A stretch of DNA of 11,602 nucleotides from Planctomycetia bacterium (GCA_022616395.1 JAKEEV010000869.1:1-11602); one strand, 5' to 3'. Shown: positions 1 to 5,850, counted from the first letter of the stretch. Numbers and translations: made by a program. Notes: generated by a model from the sequence alone, not told the origin.

Positions 1-36
1 AAACTGCACGACACGCTCCTCGACTTGGCTGCTTAA
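1..36 (+). CDS. Probable 3' end of a protein gene cut by the window edge
   Basis: The first frame reads KLHDTLLDLAA and then TAA at 34-36, with no other stop before it. The 11 residues look like an amphipathic helical tail of a soluble protein, but nothing can be said about the family. It would run towards trxA, with the hairpin at 78-96 between the two stops. With so short a fragment an accidental open frame is quite possible. Confidence 0.3.
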   Translation, partial: KLHDTLLDLAA

Positions 37-77
37 AGTCCTTCACGGCGTTGCCCGAAGGGGCGGAGAGAAAGACA

Positions 78-96
78 CATCACGCGGAGCGTGATG
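78..96 (-). terminator. Hairpin between convergent gene ends, likely trxA terminator
   Basis: CATCACGC, a 3-base loop, and GCGTGATG form a perfect 8-bp stem. Read on the minus strand it lies 54 bases after the trxA stop and is followed by the T/C-rich run TGTCTTTCTCT, which is a reasonable but not perfect intrinsic terminator. On the plus strand it follows the stop at 36 without a T-run. The hairpin motif also resembles short dispersed planctomycete repeats, so it may be a repeat that serves as terminator. The rest of 37-150 shows nothing else. Confidence 0.45.
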
Positions 97-150
97 ACTA
101 CTCTGAAGAACGGCACCCACGAATGCCTACTACTTTGAAAAGGCCGACTC

Positions 151-480
151 TCACGCATACTGATTGATGAGCTTCGCCAGTTCGTCGGGTGAGAGCATTC
201 CGATTTCCTGGTGGATAGGCGTATCGCTTCCCTTGAAGAACAGTACGCGAGGAATGGTCATCACGTCATACTTGACGGCCAGTTGCGGATTCTCGTCCAC
301 GTTAAGTTTGCCCACCTTCACCTTGCCGGCGAACTGGTCGGCCACGCGGTCAATGACCGGCGACAGTTGACGACACGGGCCACACCACGGAGCCCAGAAG
401 TCCGCCACAACGAGCGTGCCGCTGGTCACGTATTCGTTCCAGTTGGCCTCGGTGAGTTCAATCACGTTCGGGCTTGCCAT
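151..480 (-). CDS. trxA: Thioredoxin
   Basis: A 109-residue cytosolic thioredoxin, the usual full length for the family. It reduces protein disulfides and is recharged by NADPH-thioredoxin reductase. The active site WCGPC is at residues 32-36 (Cys33 and Cys36). The buried Asp27 is in VADFW, and the cis-proline Pro77 is in the TIP motif. The family normally reads TIPT here; this protein has TIPR, so an Arg sits beside the substrate groove. The start ATG is supported by a GAGGG ribosome site (plus-strand 489-493) with an 8-base spacer, and a promoter candidate lies upstream at 539-567. The gene stands alone: its upstream neighbour is the repeat region, and its downstream neighbour converges on it. 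Function is certain at family level; which of possibly several thioredoxins it is in this organism is not known. Confidence 0.97.
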   Translation of the reverse strand: MASPNVIELTEANWNEYVTSGTLVVADFWAPWCGPCRQLSPVIDRVADQFAGKVKVGKLNVDENPQLAVKYDVMTIPRVLFFKGSDTPIHQEIGMLSPDELAKLINQYA

Positions 481-538
481 ATGCGAATCCCTCTTTCAGA
501 TGTGATTTATCCACGACCGCCGGGCGAAGTTGTTTGAC

Positions 539-567
539 ATTGTACTCGTAAGAGTCTACCGCTCCAA
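539..567 (-). promoter_or_regulatory. Candidate sigma70-type promoter of trxA
   Basis: On the minus strand TTGGAG (562-567) and TACAAT (539-544) are separated by 17 bases. The -10 matches TATAAT in 5 of 6 positions and the -35 matches in only 3 of 6. It would give a 5' leader of roughly 50 bases before trxA. It is inferred from consensus only. Confidence 0.35.
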
Positions 568-610
568 CGCCACCTCCTTACTGGGCCGTGATCAGTAACC
601 AGTCAGTAAT

Positions 611-648
611 CAGTCATCAGTCATCAGTCATCAGTCATCAGTCATCAG
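611..648 (+). repeat. Tandem heptamer CAGTCAT x5
   Basis: Five exact copies of the 7-mer CAGTCAT (611-645) are followed by CAG. They form the inner end of the left arm of the large inverted repeat. Exact short tandem copies suggest recent slippage expansion, so copy number is likely to vary between strains. Confidence 0.9.
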
Positions 649-825
649 AGGGCGGAGCAGGATCGGGAGTAAGAAGAGGATGAAGAACACGAGTAAAGGA
701 CGGACTTCAGAGAAAGAGTAACACACGAAATCGGGTCAGGTTTTCTCCTGTTCCTCTTCTTAATCCTGTTCTGACTCTTGGTCCAACTCCTCTGTTCACT
801 GCTGACTGATGACTGATTACTGTTC

Positions 826-850
826 ACTGATTACTGATTACTGATTACTG
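826..850 (+). repeat. Tandem heptamer ACTGATT x3
   Basis: Three exact copies of ACTGATT (826-846) are followed by ACTG. This is a one-letter variant of the reverse complement of the heptamer at 611-648 and forms the outer end of the right arm of the same element. From 851 to 931 I see no further structure; this short stretch must hold the tRNA promoter, but no convincing -35/-10 pair stands out. Confidence 0.85.
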
Positions 851-931
851 CCCTCTGTTCTCCGTTCTCCCCGTTGCCATCAGAGCGAACCGCCTCTAAG
901 AATGGTGTGTCCTTGTGCCAGTTGGAATTGT

Positions 932-1004
932 GGCCCTGTCGTCTAGAGGCCTAGGACACCGCCCTTTCAAGGCGGGAACCGGGGTTCGAATCCCCGCAGG
1001 GTCA
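932..1004 (+). tRNA. tRNA-Glu (anticodon UUC)
   Basis: A complete 73-base cloverleaf. The 7-bp acceptor stem GGCCCTG (932-938) pairs with CAGGGTC (997-1003) with one G-T pair, and the discriminator base is A1004. The anticodon stem CCGCC/GGCGG (959-963 and 971-975) encloses loop CTTTCAA, with anticodon TTC at 966-968. The T stem CGGGG/CCCCG (980-984 and 992-996) has the TTCGAAT loop. The D arm is GTCTAG...CTAGGAC. CCA is not encoded, so it must be added by nucleotidyltransferase. The gene stands alone, flanked on both sides by repeats of the same heptamer family. Confidence 0.97.
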
Positions 1005-1019
1005 CTCCTCGCAGGAGTC

Positions 1020-1099
1020 AGTGATCAGTGGTCAGTAATCAGTCATCAGTCAGGAGTCGTGGCTGTTCACTGATTACCGATCACTGATTCCTGATCACT
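1020..1099. repeat. Short inverted repeat of the heptamer family
   Basis: The left arm begins AGTGATCAG at 1020 and the right arm ends CTGATCACT at 1099. Aligned with the reverse complement of the right arm, the left arm agrees in most of about 33 positions, leaving a loop of roughly 12-15 bases. The arms consist of the same ATCAGTA/ATCAGTC units as 588-850, without the purine/pyrimidine core. CAGGAGTC occurs directly repeated at 1012-1019 and 1051-1058. The element starts 16 bases after the tRNA and ends 19 bases before the next gene, so it could end tRNA transcription or shield the next gene's ribosome site. Confidence 0.8.
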
Positions 1100-1118
1100 T
1101 TGCCTTGTCGGGGTTCCC

Positions 1119-1835
1119 ATGAGCAACATCCCGTGGTGGGGCTACGTCATCCTCGCTGGGTTGGCGTGGGGCACCTATGTGCCAATCATCTTCTACGGAG
1201 GAACCGAACTCACCACGCGGCCGGGCACAATTGGCGGAAGGCTCGCGTCGATTCTGTGCGTCGGGATCGCGTACTTCGTGATGGCGGTCGTGATTCCCGT
1301 GATCTTGATGAGCCTTCGCGACGACGCCAAGCCGGAGTGGAAGACCAACGGGTTAATCTTCAGTGGTCTGGCGGGCATCGCGGGCGCGGTCGGCGCGATC
1401 TGCGTGATCTTTGCCAGCAAGGCCGCGGTCGATCAGGCGAAGGGCGAGTTTGAAACGCAAGAATCGGCGCTCGTCGCGAAGGCTGCTGCTGAAACGCATC
1501 CAGAGCCGAAGGCGGCAATCGAAGCCGAACTCGCGCAGTTCCGGGCGGGTCGGGGGAGGTATCTGGCTTCGTATCGCATCTACATCGCGCCTCTGATCTT
1601 CGCACTCGCTCCGATGATTAACACGCTTTTGAGTCTCGTCTGGCACCCGAAGGAGGGCCAGCCGTGGCATTTCGGGTTCGATATGCCTTCGTGGCATTTG
1701 CCCGTGGGCATTCTGCTGGTCGCCGCGGGAACGTTTCTGGTGCTCTACTCGAAGGAAGCAGCCGAAGCGAAGAAAGCCGCGAGCGCGCCGAAGCCTGCTA
1801 CAATTGCCTCAAACAGTCCGGCCAAACCCGCGTAA
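1119..1835 (+). CDS. Five-helix membrane protein, half-DMT-like, function unknown
   Basis: A 238-residue protein with about five predicted membrane helices: 7-26, 43-66, 78-99, 153-174 and 193-211. A charged, mostly helical insert of about 50 residues (101-150) lies between helices 3 and 4, and an Ala/Lys/Pro-rich tail follows after 212. The helix order and wording (GLAWGTY in helix 1, PLIFALAPMINTLL in helix 4, GILLVAAGTFLVLY in helix 5) resemble one five-helix unit of the drug/metabolite transporter superfamily, whose members usually carry two units. That is a weak, pattern-based likeness, so no substrate is proposed. The start ATG has only a weak GGGG ribosome site. The next gene begins three bases after its stop, so the two are probably translated from one message. 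Confidence 0.8.
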   Translation: MSNIPWWGYVILAGLAWGTYVPIIFYGGTELTTRPGTIGGRLASILCVGIAYFVMAVVIPVILMSLRDDAKPEWKTNGLIFSGLAGIAGAVGAICVIFASKAAVDQAKGEFETQESALVAKAAAETHPEPKAAIEAELAQFRAGRGRYLASYRIYIAPLIFALAPMINTLLSLVWHPKEGQPWHFGFDMPSWHLPVGILLVAAGTFLVLYSKEAAEAKKAASAPKPATIASNSPAKPA

Positions 1836-1838
1836 CCG

Positions 1839-2300
1839 ATGACTCCCGCCGAAGCAGTCGAGCGGCTCAACACGGTCCTGGCTCACGCCTGGATGATCCG
1901 CACATTCTTGAAGCACGCGGACGAAATCCAGGACAACGAGGACATGCTCGACGTTCCGCGCACGCTTTACGACACGATCCGCGCCGTCGAACCGGCACGA
2001 GAACGCGGTGACCTCGGCGACTACTTGCGGAGGCTCAAGGGCAAACTCCCGAAGCTCCGGCGAGTCGCGGAGTATTTCAACGCTCACTTCAAGGAGTTCT
2101 CGCCTCACACGAACTTCGAGATGGCCGCCGCAAGTCTGCTGGGTGTCGTCAAGCACATGGAAGAAATCTTCGCGGCTCTGAACTGGGACGAAGTCCGCGC
2201 GCTGATTCAGGCAAATCAGGCGAGCGCGGGTCGTCAGCCTTCTGAGTCTTCGCAACAAGCAAGCGATCCGCTCGACGACATCGAGATTCCCGAAGTGTGA
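1839..2300 (+). CDS. Unrecognised 153-residue helical cytosolic protein
   Basis: I do not recognise the family. The protein has no signal peptide or membrane segment. Residues 1-125 look almost wholly helical, with an amphipathic start (AEAVERLNTVLAHAWMIRTF) and a basic patch at 64-76 (RRLKGKLPKLRR). The tail 126-153 is Gln/Ser-rich and then acidic, ending DPLDDIEIPEV, and is probably disordered. It follows the membrane protein with only three bases between stop and start and has no own ribosome site, so translation is likely coupled. This suggests that it works with, or is co-regulated with, the five-helix protein. Codon use is like that of its neighbours, and hairpin repeats follow its stop. 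Confidence 0.8.
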   Translation: MTPAEAVERLNTVLAHAWMIRTFLKHADEIQDNEDMLDVPRTLYDTIRAVEPARERGDLGDYLRRLKGKLPKLRRVAEYFNAHFKEFSPHTNFEMAAASLLGVVKHMEEIFAALNWDEVRALIQANQASAGRQPSESSQQASDPLDDIEIPEV

Positions 2301-2306
2301 GCCTCT

Positions 2307-2375
2307 TTTGTTGGAGTCCCGCCTTTAGGCGGTTCTGAAAGCAATAAGACCGCCTAAAGGCGGGACTCCAACAAA
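2307..2375. repeat. Perfect 27-bp inverted repeat (GTTGGAGTCCCGCC family)
   Basis: Arm 2307-2333 (starting TTTGTTGGAGTCCC) is the exact reverse complement of arm 2349-2375, with a 15-base loop. Each arm also holds a small internal hairpin, CCGCCT-TT-AGGCGG. The element begins six bases after the stop of the 153-residue gene and could end transcription, although no T-run follows on the plus strand. A second copy follows at 2388-2432. Confidence 0.92.
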
Positions 2376-2387
2376 GCCAGCGCGCAA

Positions 2388-2432
2388 GTTGGAGTCCCGG
2401 CTTTAGCCGGTCTTCTCTGGCGGGACTCCAAC
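2388..2432. repeat. Second, decayed copy of the GTTGGAGTCCC hairpin repeat
   Basis: GTTGGAGTCCCG (2388-2399) pairs with CGGGACTCCAAC (2421-2432). The inner hairpin of the left arm reads CCGGCT-TT-AGCCGG (2397-2410). Compared with the first copy, C2322-G2329 has become G2400-C2407, so both bases of one pair changed and the stem is kept. The right arm has lost its inner hairpin. It lies in the gene-free stretch 2301-2607, whose remainder holds a small tandem TTCTGCCGA/TTCTGTCGA (2450-2467) and the promoter candidate at 2509. Confidence 0.85.
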
Positions 2433-2508
2433 AAAGAAGCTGAGTCTCATTCTGCCGATTCTGTCGATTGCATTACCTTTTTCGGTCCGGCAATTCTGGC
2501 GGTTTCAG

Positions 2509-2537
2509 TTGACTCTTGGCGAGATTCGCCAAATCAT
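2509..2537 (+). promoter_or_regulatory. Candidate promoter of the NfeD-flotillin cluster with palindromic spacer
   Basis: TTGACT (2509-2514, 5 of 6 to consensus) and AATCAT (2532-2537, 4 of 6) are 17 bases apart. The spacer holds an exact palindrome TTGGCGA-GAT-TCGCCAA (2516-2532), an operator-like site placed where a bound repressor or activator would meet RNA polymerase. A transcript would start near 2545 and have a leader of about 60 bases before the ATG at 2608. This is consensus-based only. Confidence 0.4.
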
Positions 2538-2607
2538 CAGTGCATCCCGACGAACCATCCGGTAGGGACACGGGCACGAACCACATTTGCTTCGTGGGAG
2601 GCCACGA

Positions 2608-3174
2608 ATGGAAACCATCTTCCTCATCTGCGCGATTCTGGGCGGAACGATTGTCGTGTGTCAACTTGCCGCGGGGTTACTCGGCTTCGGCGGCTTTGAA
2701 GATGCCGACACCGACCACGATGCGGGCGACACAGGTGGCGACGTTGACCATGACGACGGGCACGGCAACATGTTCTTCGGTCTGCTTTCGGTTCGGACCG
2801 CGACCGCGGCTCTGTTGTTCTTTGGTCTGGGCGGAATGACCGCGCTGTATTATGGGGCCTCGGAGATGGCCGCGTTCGGCATCGCGGTCGGTTCGGGCGT
2901 GCTGGCGCTTTACCTCGTTGCGTTGGCGATGAGGTCGCTGACCAAGTTGAAGGCGGAAGGAACCGCGCGCATCGAGCGATCAGTGGGGCGCGCGGGAACC
3001 GTGTATCTGCGCATCCCCGCGAGCAAAACCGGGCCGGGGAAGATTCACCTGATGTTGCAGAACCGAACAGTGGAGTATCAGGCGATCACGGCCGGCGACG
3101 AATTGCCCACCGGCACGCCGATCAAGGTCGTCGCCGTGATTAACTCCGATACGGTCGAAGTTGAAGCGGCGTGA
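2608..3174 (+). CDS. NfeD-like membrane protein with OB-type C-terminal domain
   Basis: A 188-residue membrane protein of the short NfeD type, known in other bacteria as the partner encoded beside flotillin (YuaF, YqiJ). Helix 1 is at about 4-27. A loop at 31-53 is very rich in Asp and His (DADTDHD...DVDHDDGHG). Helices 2 and 3 are at about 62-82 and 88-108. The soluble domain 125-188 starts GRAGTVYLRIPASKTG and ends IKVVAVINSDTVEVE, matching the beta-rich OB-like fold of NfeD. The ATG at 2608 is chosen over an in-frame TTG at 2587 because GGGAGG (2596-2601) sits six bases before it and METIFLIC begins the first helix directly. The flotillin gene follows after a repeat-filled 361-base spacer. 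Family placement is confident; metal binding by the loop is only a guess. Confidence 0.85.
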   Translation: METIFLICAILGGTIVVCQLAAGLLGFGGFEDADTDHDAGDTGGDVDHDDGHGNMFFGLLSVRTATAALLFFGLGGMTALYYGASEMAAFGIAVGSGVLALYLVALAMRSLTKLKAEGTARIERSVGRAGTVYLRIPASKTGPGKIHLMLQNRTVEYQAITAGDELPTGTPIKVVAVINSDTVEVEAA

Positions 3175-3239
3175 GTGAAGTGAGCACCAACTGGAGTGGA
3201 GCGTCCGCGCTTCTGTCGCCGGTGAGAGAAGTGGCGGAG

Positions 3240-3455
3240 GTTTTTAAGCCCCCTCACCCGCCGCTATTCGCGGAGCGAAGCGCTCCGCGGCGGCGACCTC
3301 TCCCCGCAAAAGCGGCGCGAGGTGTGAGCTCTTGCCGATTTCGTGAAGCATTTGCGAATCTGCAACCACACCACCTCGCCCCGCTCCTGCGGGGAGAGGT
3401 CGCCGTAGACTGCCGTCTGCGTCAGTCGTAACGGCGGGTGAGGGGTCTTAAAAAC
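3240..3455. repeat. 216-bp inverted-repeat element between the NfeD-like and flotillin genes
   Basis: The outer arms 3240-3263 (GTTTTTAAGCCCCCTCACCC...) and 3432-3455 match in 23 of 24 positions as inverted copies. The inner arms 3291-3324 (CGGCGACCTCTCCCC...) and 3372-3405 match in 31 of 34. Between outer and inner arms each side carries its own small hairpin: CGCGGAGCG-AAG-CGCTCCGCG at 3269-3289, and a weaker one with a GACTG/CAGTC stem at 3408-3427. The central 47 bases (3325-3371) are unpaired. CCCCTCACCC/CCTCTCCCC elements of this style occur between genes in many bacteria. The open frame across it (3171-3431) is not a gene. It fills most of the gene-free stretch 3175-3535; the remaining 80 bases before the flotillin start hold only its ribosome site. 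Confidence 0.92.
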
Positions 3456-3535
3456 TTACGCAATCCCAATCCTCTGACGCGTTCGTGCAAACGCTCGGCG
3501 ACCTTCAACACCTCACACATCCGGAGTAACACACC

Positions 3536-5269
3536 ATGACACATCTGGTTCTCTTCGCTCAGTCCAAAGCCGGTAGCGGCGAGATTCCCTGGCCGGTTGT
3601 CAGCGCTTTGGCTGCGGGGGCGGTCCTCTTCGGCATCCTGCTACTGATCGTGAAGCGCTACAAGCGCTGTCCGAGTAACCGCATTCTGGTGATCTACGGC
3701 AAGACCAGCGGCGGGAACGCGGCCAAGTGCGTTCACGGCGGAGCGGCGTTCGTCCTGCCGTTGCTCCAGGATTTTGACTACCTCAATCTCGATCCGATTC
3801 AGATTGAAGTGCCTCTCAAAGGCGCTTTGTCGATGGAGAACATTCGCGTGAACGTGCCCAGCGTGTTCACCGTCGCCATCGGCACCGATCCCGAGACGAT
3901 GCAGAACGCGGCCATCCGCTTGCTGAATCTCGGCACGCAAGAAATCAAGGAGCAAGCACGCGACATCATCTTCGGGCAACTTCGACAGGTGATCGCGTCG
4001 ATGAAGATTGAGGACATCAACCGCGACCGAGACAAGTTCCTCGAAAGCGTGCAGAAGTCGCTCGAACCCGAACTCAAAAAGATCGGGCTTGTGCTCATCA
4101 ACGTGAACATCACCGACATCACGGATGAAAGCGGCTACATCGAAGCGATTGGTCGCAAAGCCGCGGCGGAAGCGATTCAGAAGGCGCTGGTGGATGTGGC
4201 CCAGCAGGAGAAGAGCGGCCAGATTGGCGTGGCCGAAGCCGAACGCGAGCGAGCGATTTCGGTCGCCAATGCAACGAAGCTGCGCGAGATCGGAACACGC
4301 GAGGCGATTCGCGAACAGTCCATCAAGGTCGCCCAGCTTCACAAGGACCAACAGGTCGGCGAGCAGACCGCCAAGTTCGAACAGGAAGCGCTTATCAAGG
4401 AATCTCAGCGGCTCCAGGCGATTCGCATCGCGGAGTTGGACCGCGACCAGAAGGTCGGCGAGCAACAGGCTGCCTTCGAGCGTGAGTCGCAGATTGCGGA
4501 AGCCGAGCGCGACAAGCGCGTTCGATTGGCGGATGCGAACGCGAAGGCGGTCAGTGGCGAATCGACATCAATGGCCGAGGTTGCAGCGGCTCAGGCGACG
4601 CTCGCGGTGAGGAAAGCCGAGGCGTATCAGCTTTCCGAAACGAAGAAGCGCGAGGCCGAGGCCGCGGTGCTCGAAGCTCAGAACATCGCGATGGCGAAAG
4701 CAGCCATCGCGGAGGCCGGGAAGATCGAAGCCGAACAGCGAGCCGCTCTCGAAGCCCCAGCGAAGGCCGAGAAAGCCAAGACCATCGTCGAAGCCGAGGC
4801 CGCCGCTGAACAAGTCAAACTCGCGGCTCAAGCGGAAGCCGCAGCCAATTACGCGAAGCTCGAAGCCGAGGCTCGCGGACAGTACGAGATTCTGGCGAAG
4901 AAGGGCGAAGGCTTGAAGAAGATCATCGCCGCGTGCGGCAGCTCACAGGCCGCGTTCCAGTTACTCATGCTCGAACACCTCGACGCGCTCGCGGAAGCAT
5001 CGGCAAAGGCCATCTCGAACATCAAGTTCGACAAGGTGGTGGTGTGGGAAGGAGGAGGAGGCAACGGCGATCAGTCGAAGACCGCGGCGTTCCTTCGCGA
5101 TCTGGCCCGCATCATGCCGCCGATGATGCAAGTGATGAAGGACGTGGGCGGCGTGGAAGTGCCGGAGTATCTGGCGAAGCTCACCGGCGAAGCGCCCGCC
5201 AGTGCCAACGGCGCGGCCACCGCGACCGCAAGCGCTGGAAGCGAAGCGGATAGCAAGGGCGGGGCGTGA
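3536..5269 (+). CDS. Flotillin (SPFH-domain membrane scaffold protein)
   Basis: A 577-residue flotillin of the FloT/YqiK type, slightly longer than those (about 510-555). The family forms large membrane-bound oligomers that organise ordered lipid patches and partner proteins. One N-terminal membrane segment lies at 19-39, followed by basic KRYKRC. The SPFH domain spans about 44-215 (NRILVIYGK...). A long Ala/Glu/Lys/Arg coiled coil runs from 210 to about 460, and the C-terminal flotillin domain covers about 460-550. A Gly/Ala/Ser-rich tail ends the protein. Inside the coiled coil, residues 263-295 and 296-328 are a tandem 33-residue duplication (KVAQLHKDQQVGEQ against RIAELDRDQKVGEQ). GGAG at 3523-3526 precedes the ATG by nine bases. 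The NfeD-like gene upstream supports the assignment. It could share the promoter at 2509 or use its own near the repeat. Confidence 0.96.
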   Translation: MTHLVLFAQSKAGSGEIPWPVVSALAAGAVLFGILLLIVKRYKRCPSNRILVIYGKTSGGNAAKCVHGGAAFVLPLLQDFDYLNLDPIQIEVPLKGALSMENIRVNVPSVFTVAIGTDPETMQNAAIRLLNLGTQEIKEQARDIIFGQLRQVIASMKIEDINRDRDKFLESVQKSLEPELKKIGLVLINVNITDITDESGYIEAIGRKAAAEAIQKALVDVAQQEKSGQIGVAEAERERAISVANATKLREIGTREAIREQSIKVAQLHKDQQVGEQTAKFEQEALIKESQRLQAIRIAELDRDQKVGEQQAAFERESQIAEAERDKRVRLADANAKAVSGESTSMAEVAAAQATLAVRKAEAYQLSETKKREAEAAVLEAQNIAMAKAAIAEAGKIEAEQRAALEAPAKAEKAKTIVEAEAAAEQVKLAAQAEAAANYAKLEAEARGQYEILAKKGEGLKKIIAACGSSQAAFQLLMLEHLDALAEASAKAISNIKFDKVVVWEGGGGNGDQSKTAAFLRDLARIMPPMMQVMKDVGGVEVPEYLAKLTGEAPASANGAATATASAGSEADSKGGA

Positions 5270-5292
5270 GCCAGCCGCGAGGGAGACCACGG

Positions 5293-5811
5293 ATGAGACC
5301 AGTTTCGGAATATGACCGGGTTGCGGAACTCCGCCGGCTGGGAGTGTCGAACCCGGTCATTCGCCTTGCGACCGGTGCTCTGAAGTTGGATGTGTTCTCT
5401 CTCATCCGCAAACCCTACAAGGTGTACCGGGGGATCGAGTGGTCCGGGAAGGTGGTGTTCGTTCCACTCTGGGAACGAGACGATGTGACGACTGCTGTTC
5501 GCGAGAAGGGAGACGGGTTGGAGTTCTTCGCCGTCTCGGTCGAAGCCCCGTCTTCGCCGTGGCGACTGGCCGGAACCGAACAGGGGCTGTTAGCCACGCT
5601 GTTCCATGAACCGCTCAACAACTGCTATGACGAGCCTGACGAGTACGACAAAGATTACCGGTCGGAATTGAAAGCGGCCGCGAAGTCGCTGGGGTTCCGA
5701 CACCTAGCCGAACTCGACGCGGTGTTTTCCGCGAACTACTCAAAGCCCGGCGAAGCTCTGGAGCGGGCCTACAAGCGGTTCATTCGCGCCCTCGATGCCG
5801 CCGACGCATGA
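5293..5811 (+). CDS. Unrecognised 172-residue cytosolic protein next to flotillin
   Basis: I do not recognise this protein. It has no membrane segment or signal peptide. Residues 1-60 suggest a mixed alpha/beta start with EYDRVAELRRLGVSNPVIRL and FVPLWERDD. The middle has a beta-like stretch GLEFFAVSVEAP (75-86). The end is helical and charged (EYDKDYRSELKAAAKSLG, ELDAVFS, ALERAYKRFIRAL). The layout of an early FVPLWE-type strand and a late helical end faintly recalls SMI1/KNR4-like proteins, but no signature proves it. ATG 5293 is preferred, with GAGGGAG at 5279-5285 and a seven-base spacer. A GTG at 5266 overlapping the flotillin stop would add nine residues. Tight spacing to the flotillin gene (23 bases) suggests one transcript. 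Confidence 0.85.
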   Translation: MRPVSEYDRVAELRRLGVSNPVIRLATGALKLDVFSLIRKPYKVYRGIEWSGKVVFVPLWERDDVTTAVREKGDGLEFFAVSVEAPSSPWRLAGTEQGLLATLFHEPLNNCYDEPDEYDKDYRSELKAAAKSLGFRHLAELDAVFSANYSKPGEALERAYKRFIRALDAADA

Positions 5812-5850
5812 AAGAGCGGTTGTCGGCGAAAGCGAGAGCAAGAGTGGGCT

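Larger units (their letters stand above)
588..850. repeat. Long imperfect inverted repeat with heptamer arms
   Basis: The left arm (588-648) is made of variants of ATCAGTA/ATCAGTC, and the right arm (about 800-850) is made of the complementary ACTGATT/ACTGATG units. Single-stranded DNA or RNA could therefore fold back over about 50-60 bases with bulges. Between them, about 649-720 is purine-rich and about 735-800 is pyrimidine-rich. These two also partly mirror each other, for example CAGGAT, AAGAAGAGGA against TCCTCTTCTTAATCCTG. No open frame with gene-like content crosses the element. It fills most of the gene-free stretch 481-931 and resembles a non-autonomous dispersed repeat. No target-site duplication was recognised. 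Confidence 0.7.

Noticed and set aside
534..560. TTGACA on the plus strand as a promoter for the following region
   Set aside because: TTGACA at 534-539 is perfect, but no -10 occurs about 17 bases downstream and no gene follows before the tRNA nearly 400 bases away.
645..827. 60-residue minus-strand frame in the heptamer-repeat element
   Set aside because: Low-complexity Ser/Arg/Lys product of the purine/pyrimidine tracts, lying inside the inverted repeat.
588..850. CRISPR array
   Set aside because: The short heptamers are contiguous with no unique spacers and have opposite orientation on the two sides; no cas gene is present.
2473..2664. 63-residue minus-strand frame upstream of the NfeD-like gene
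   Set aside because: Overlaps the promoter candidate and the true start of the NfeD-like gene; no family features.
3171..3431. 86-residue open frame starting at the NfeD-like stop
   Set aside because: It is read entirely through the left arm and centre of the inverted-repeat element and has no ribosome site or recognisable protein content.
3641..4465. 274-residue minus-strand frame inside the flotillin gene
   Set aside because: It is a complement shadow caused by GC-rich third positions of the flotillin codons; no ribosome site or family features.
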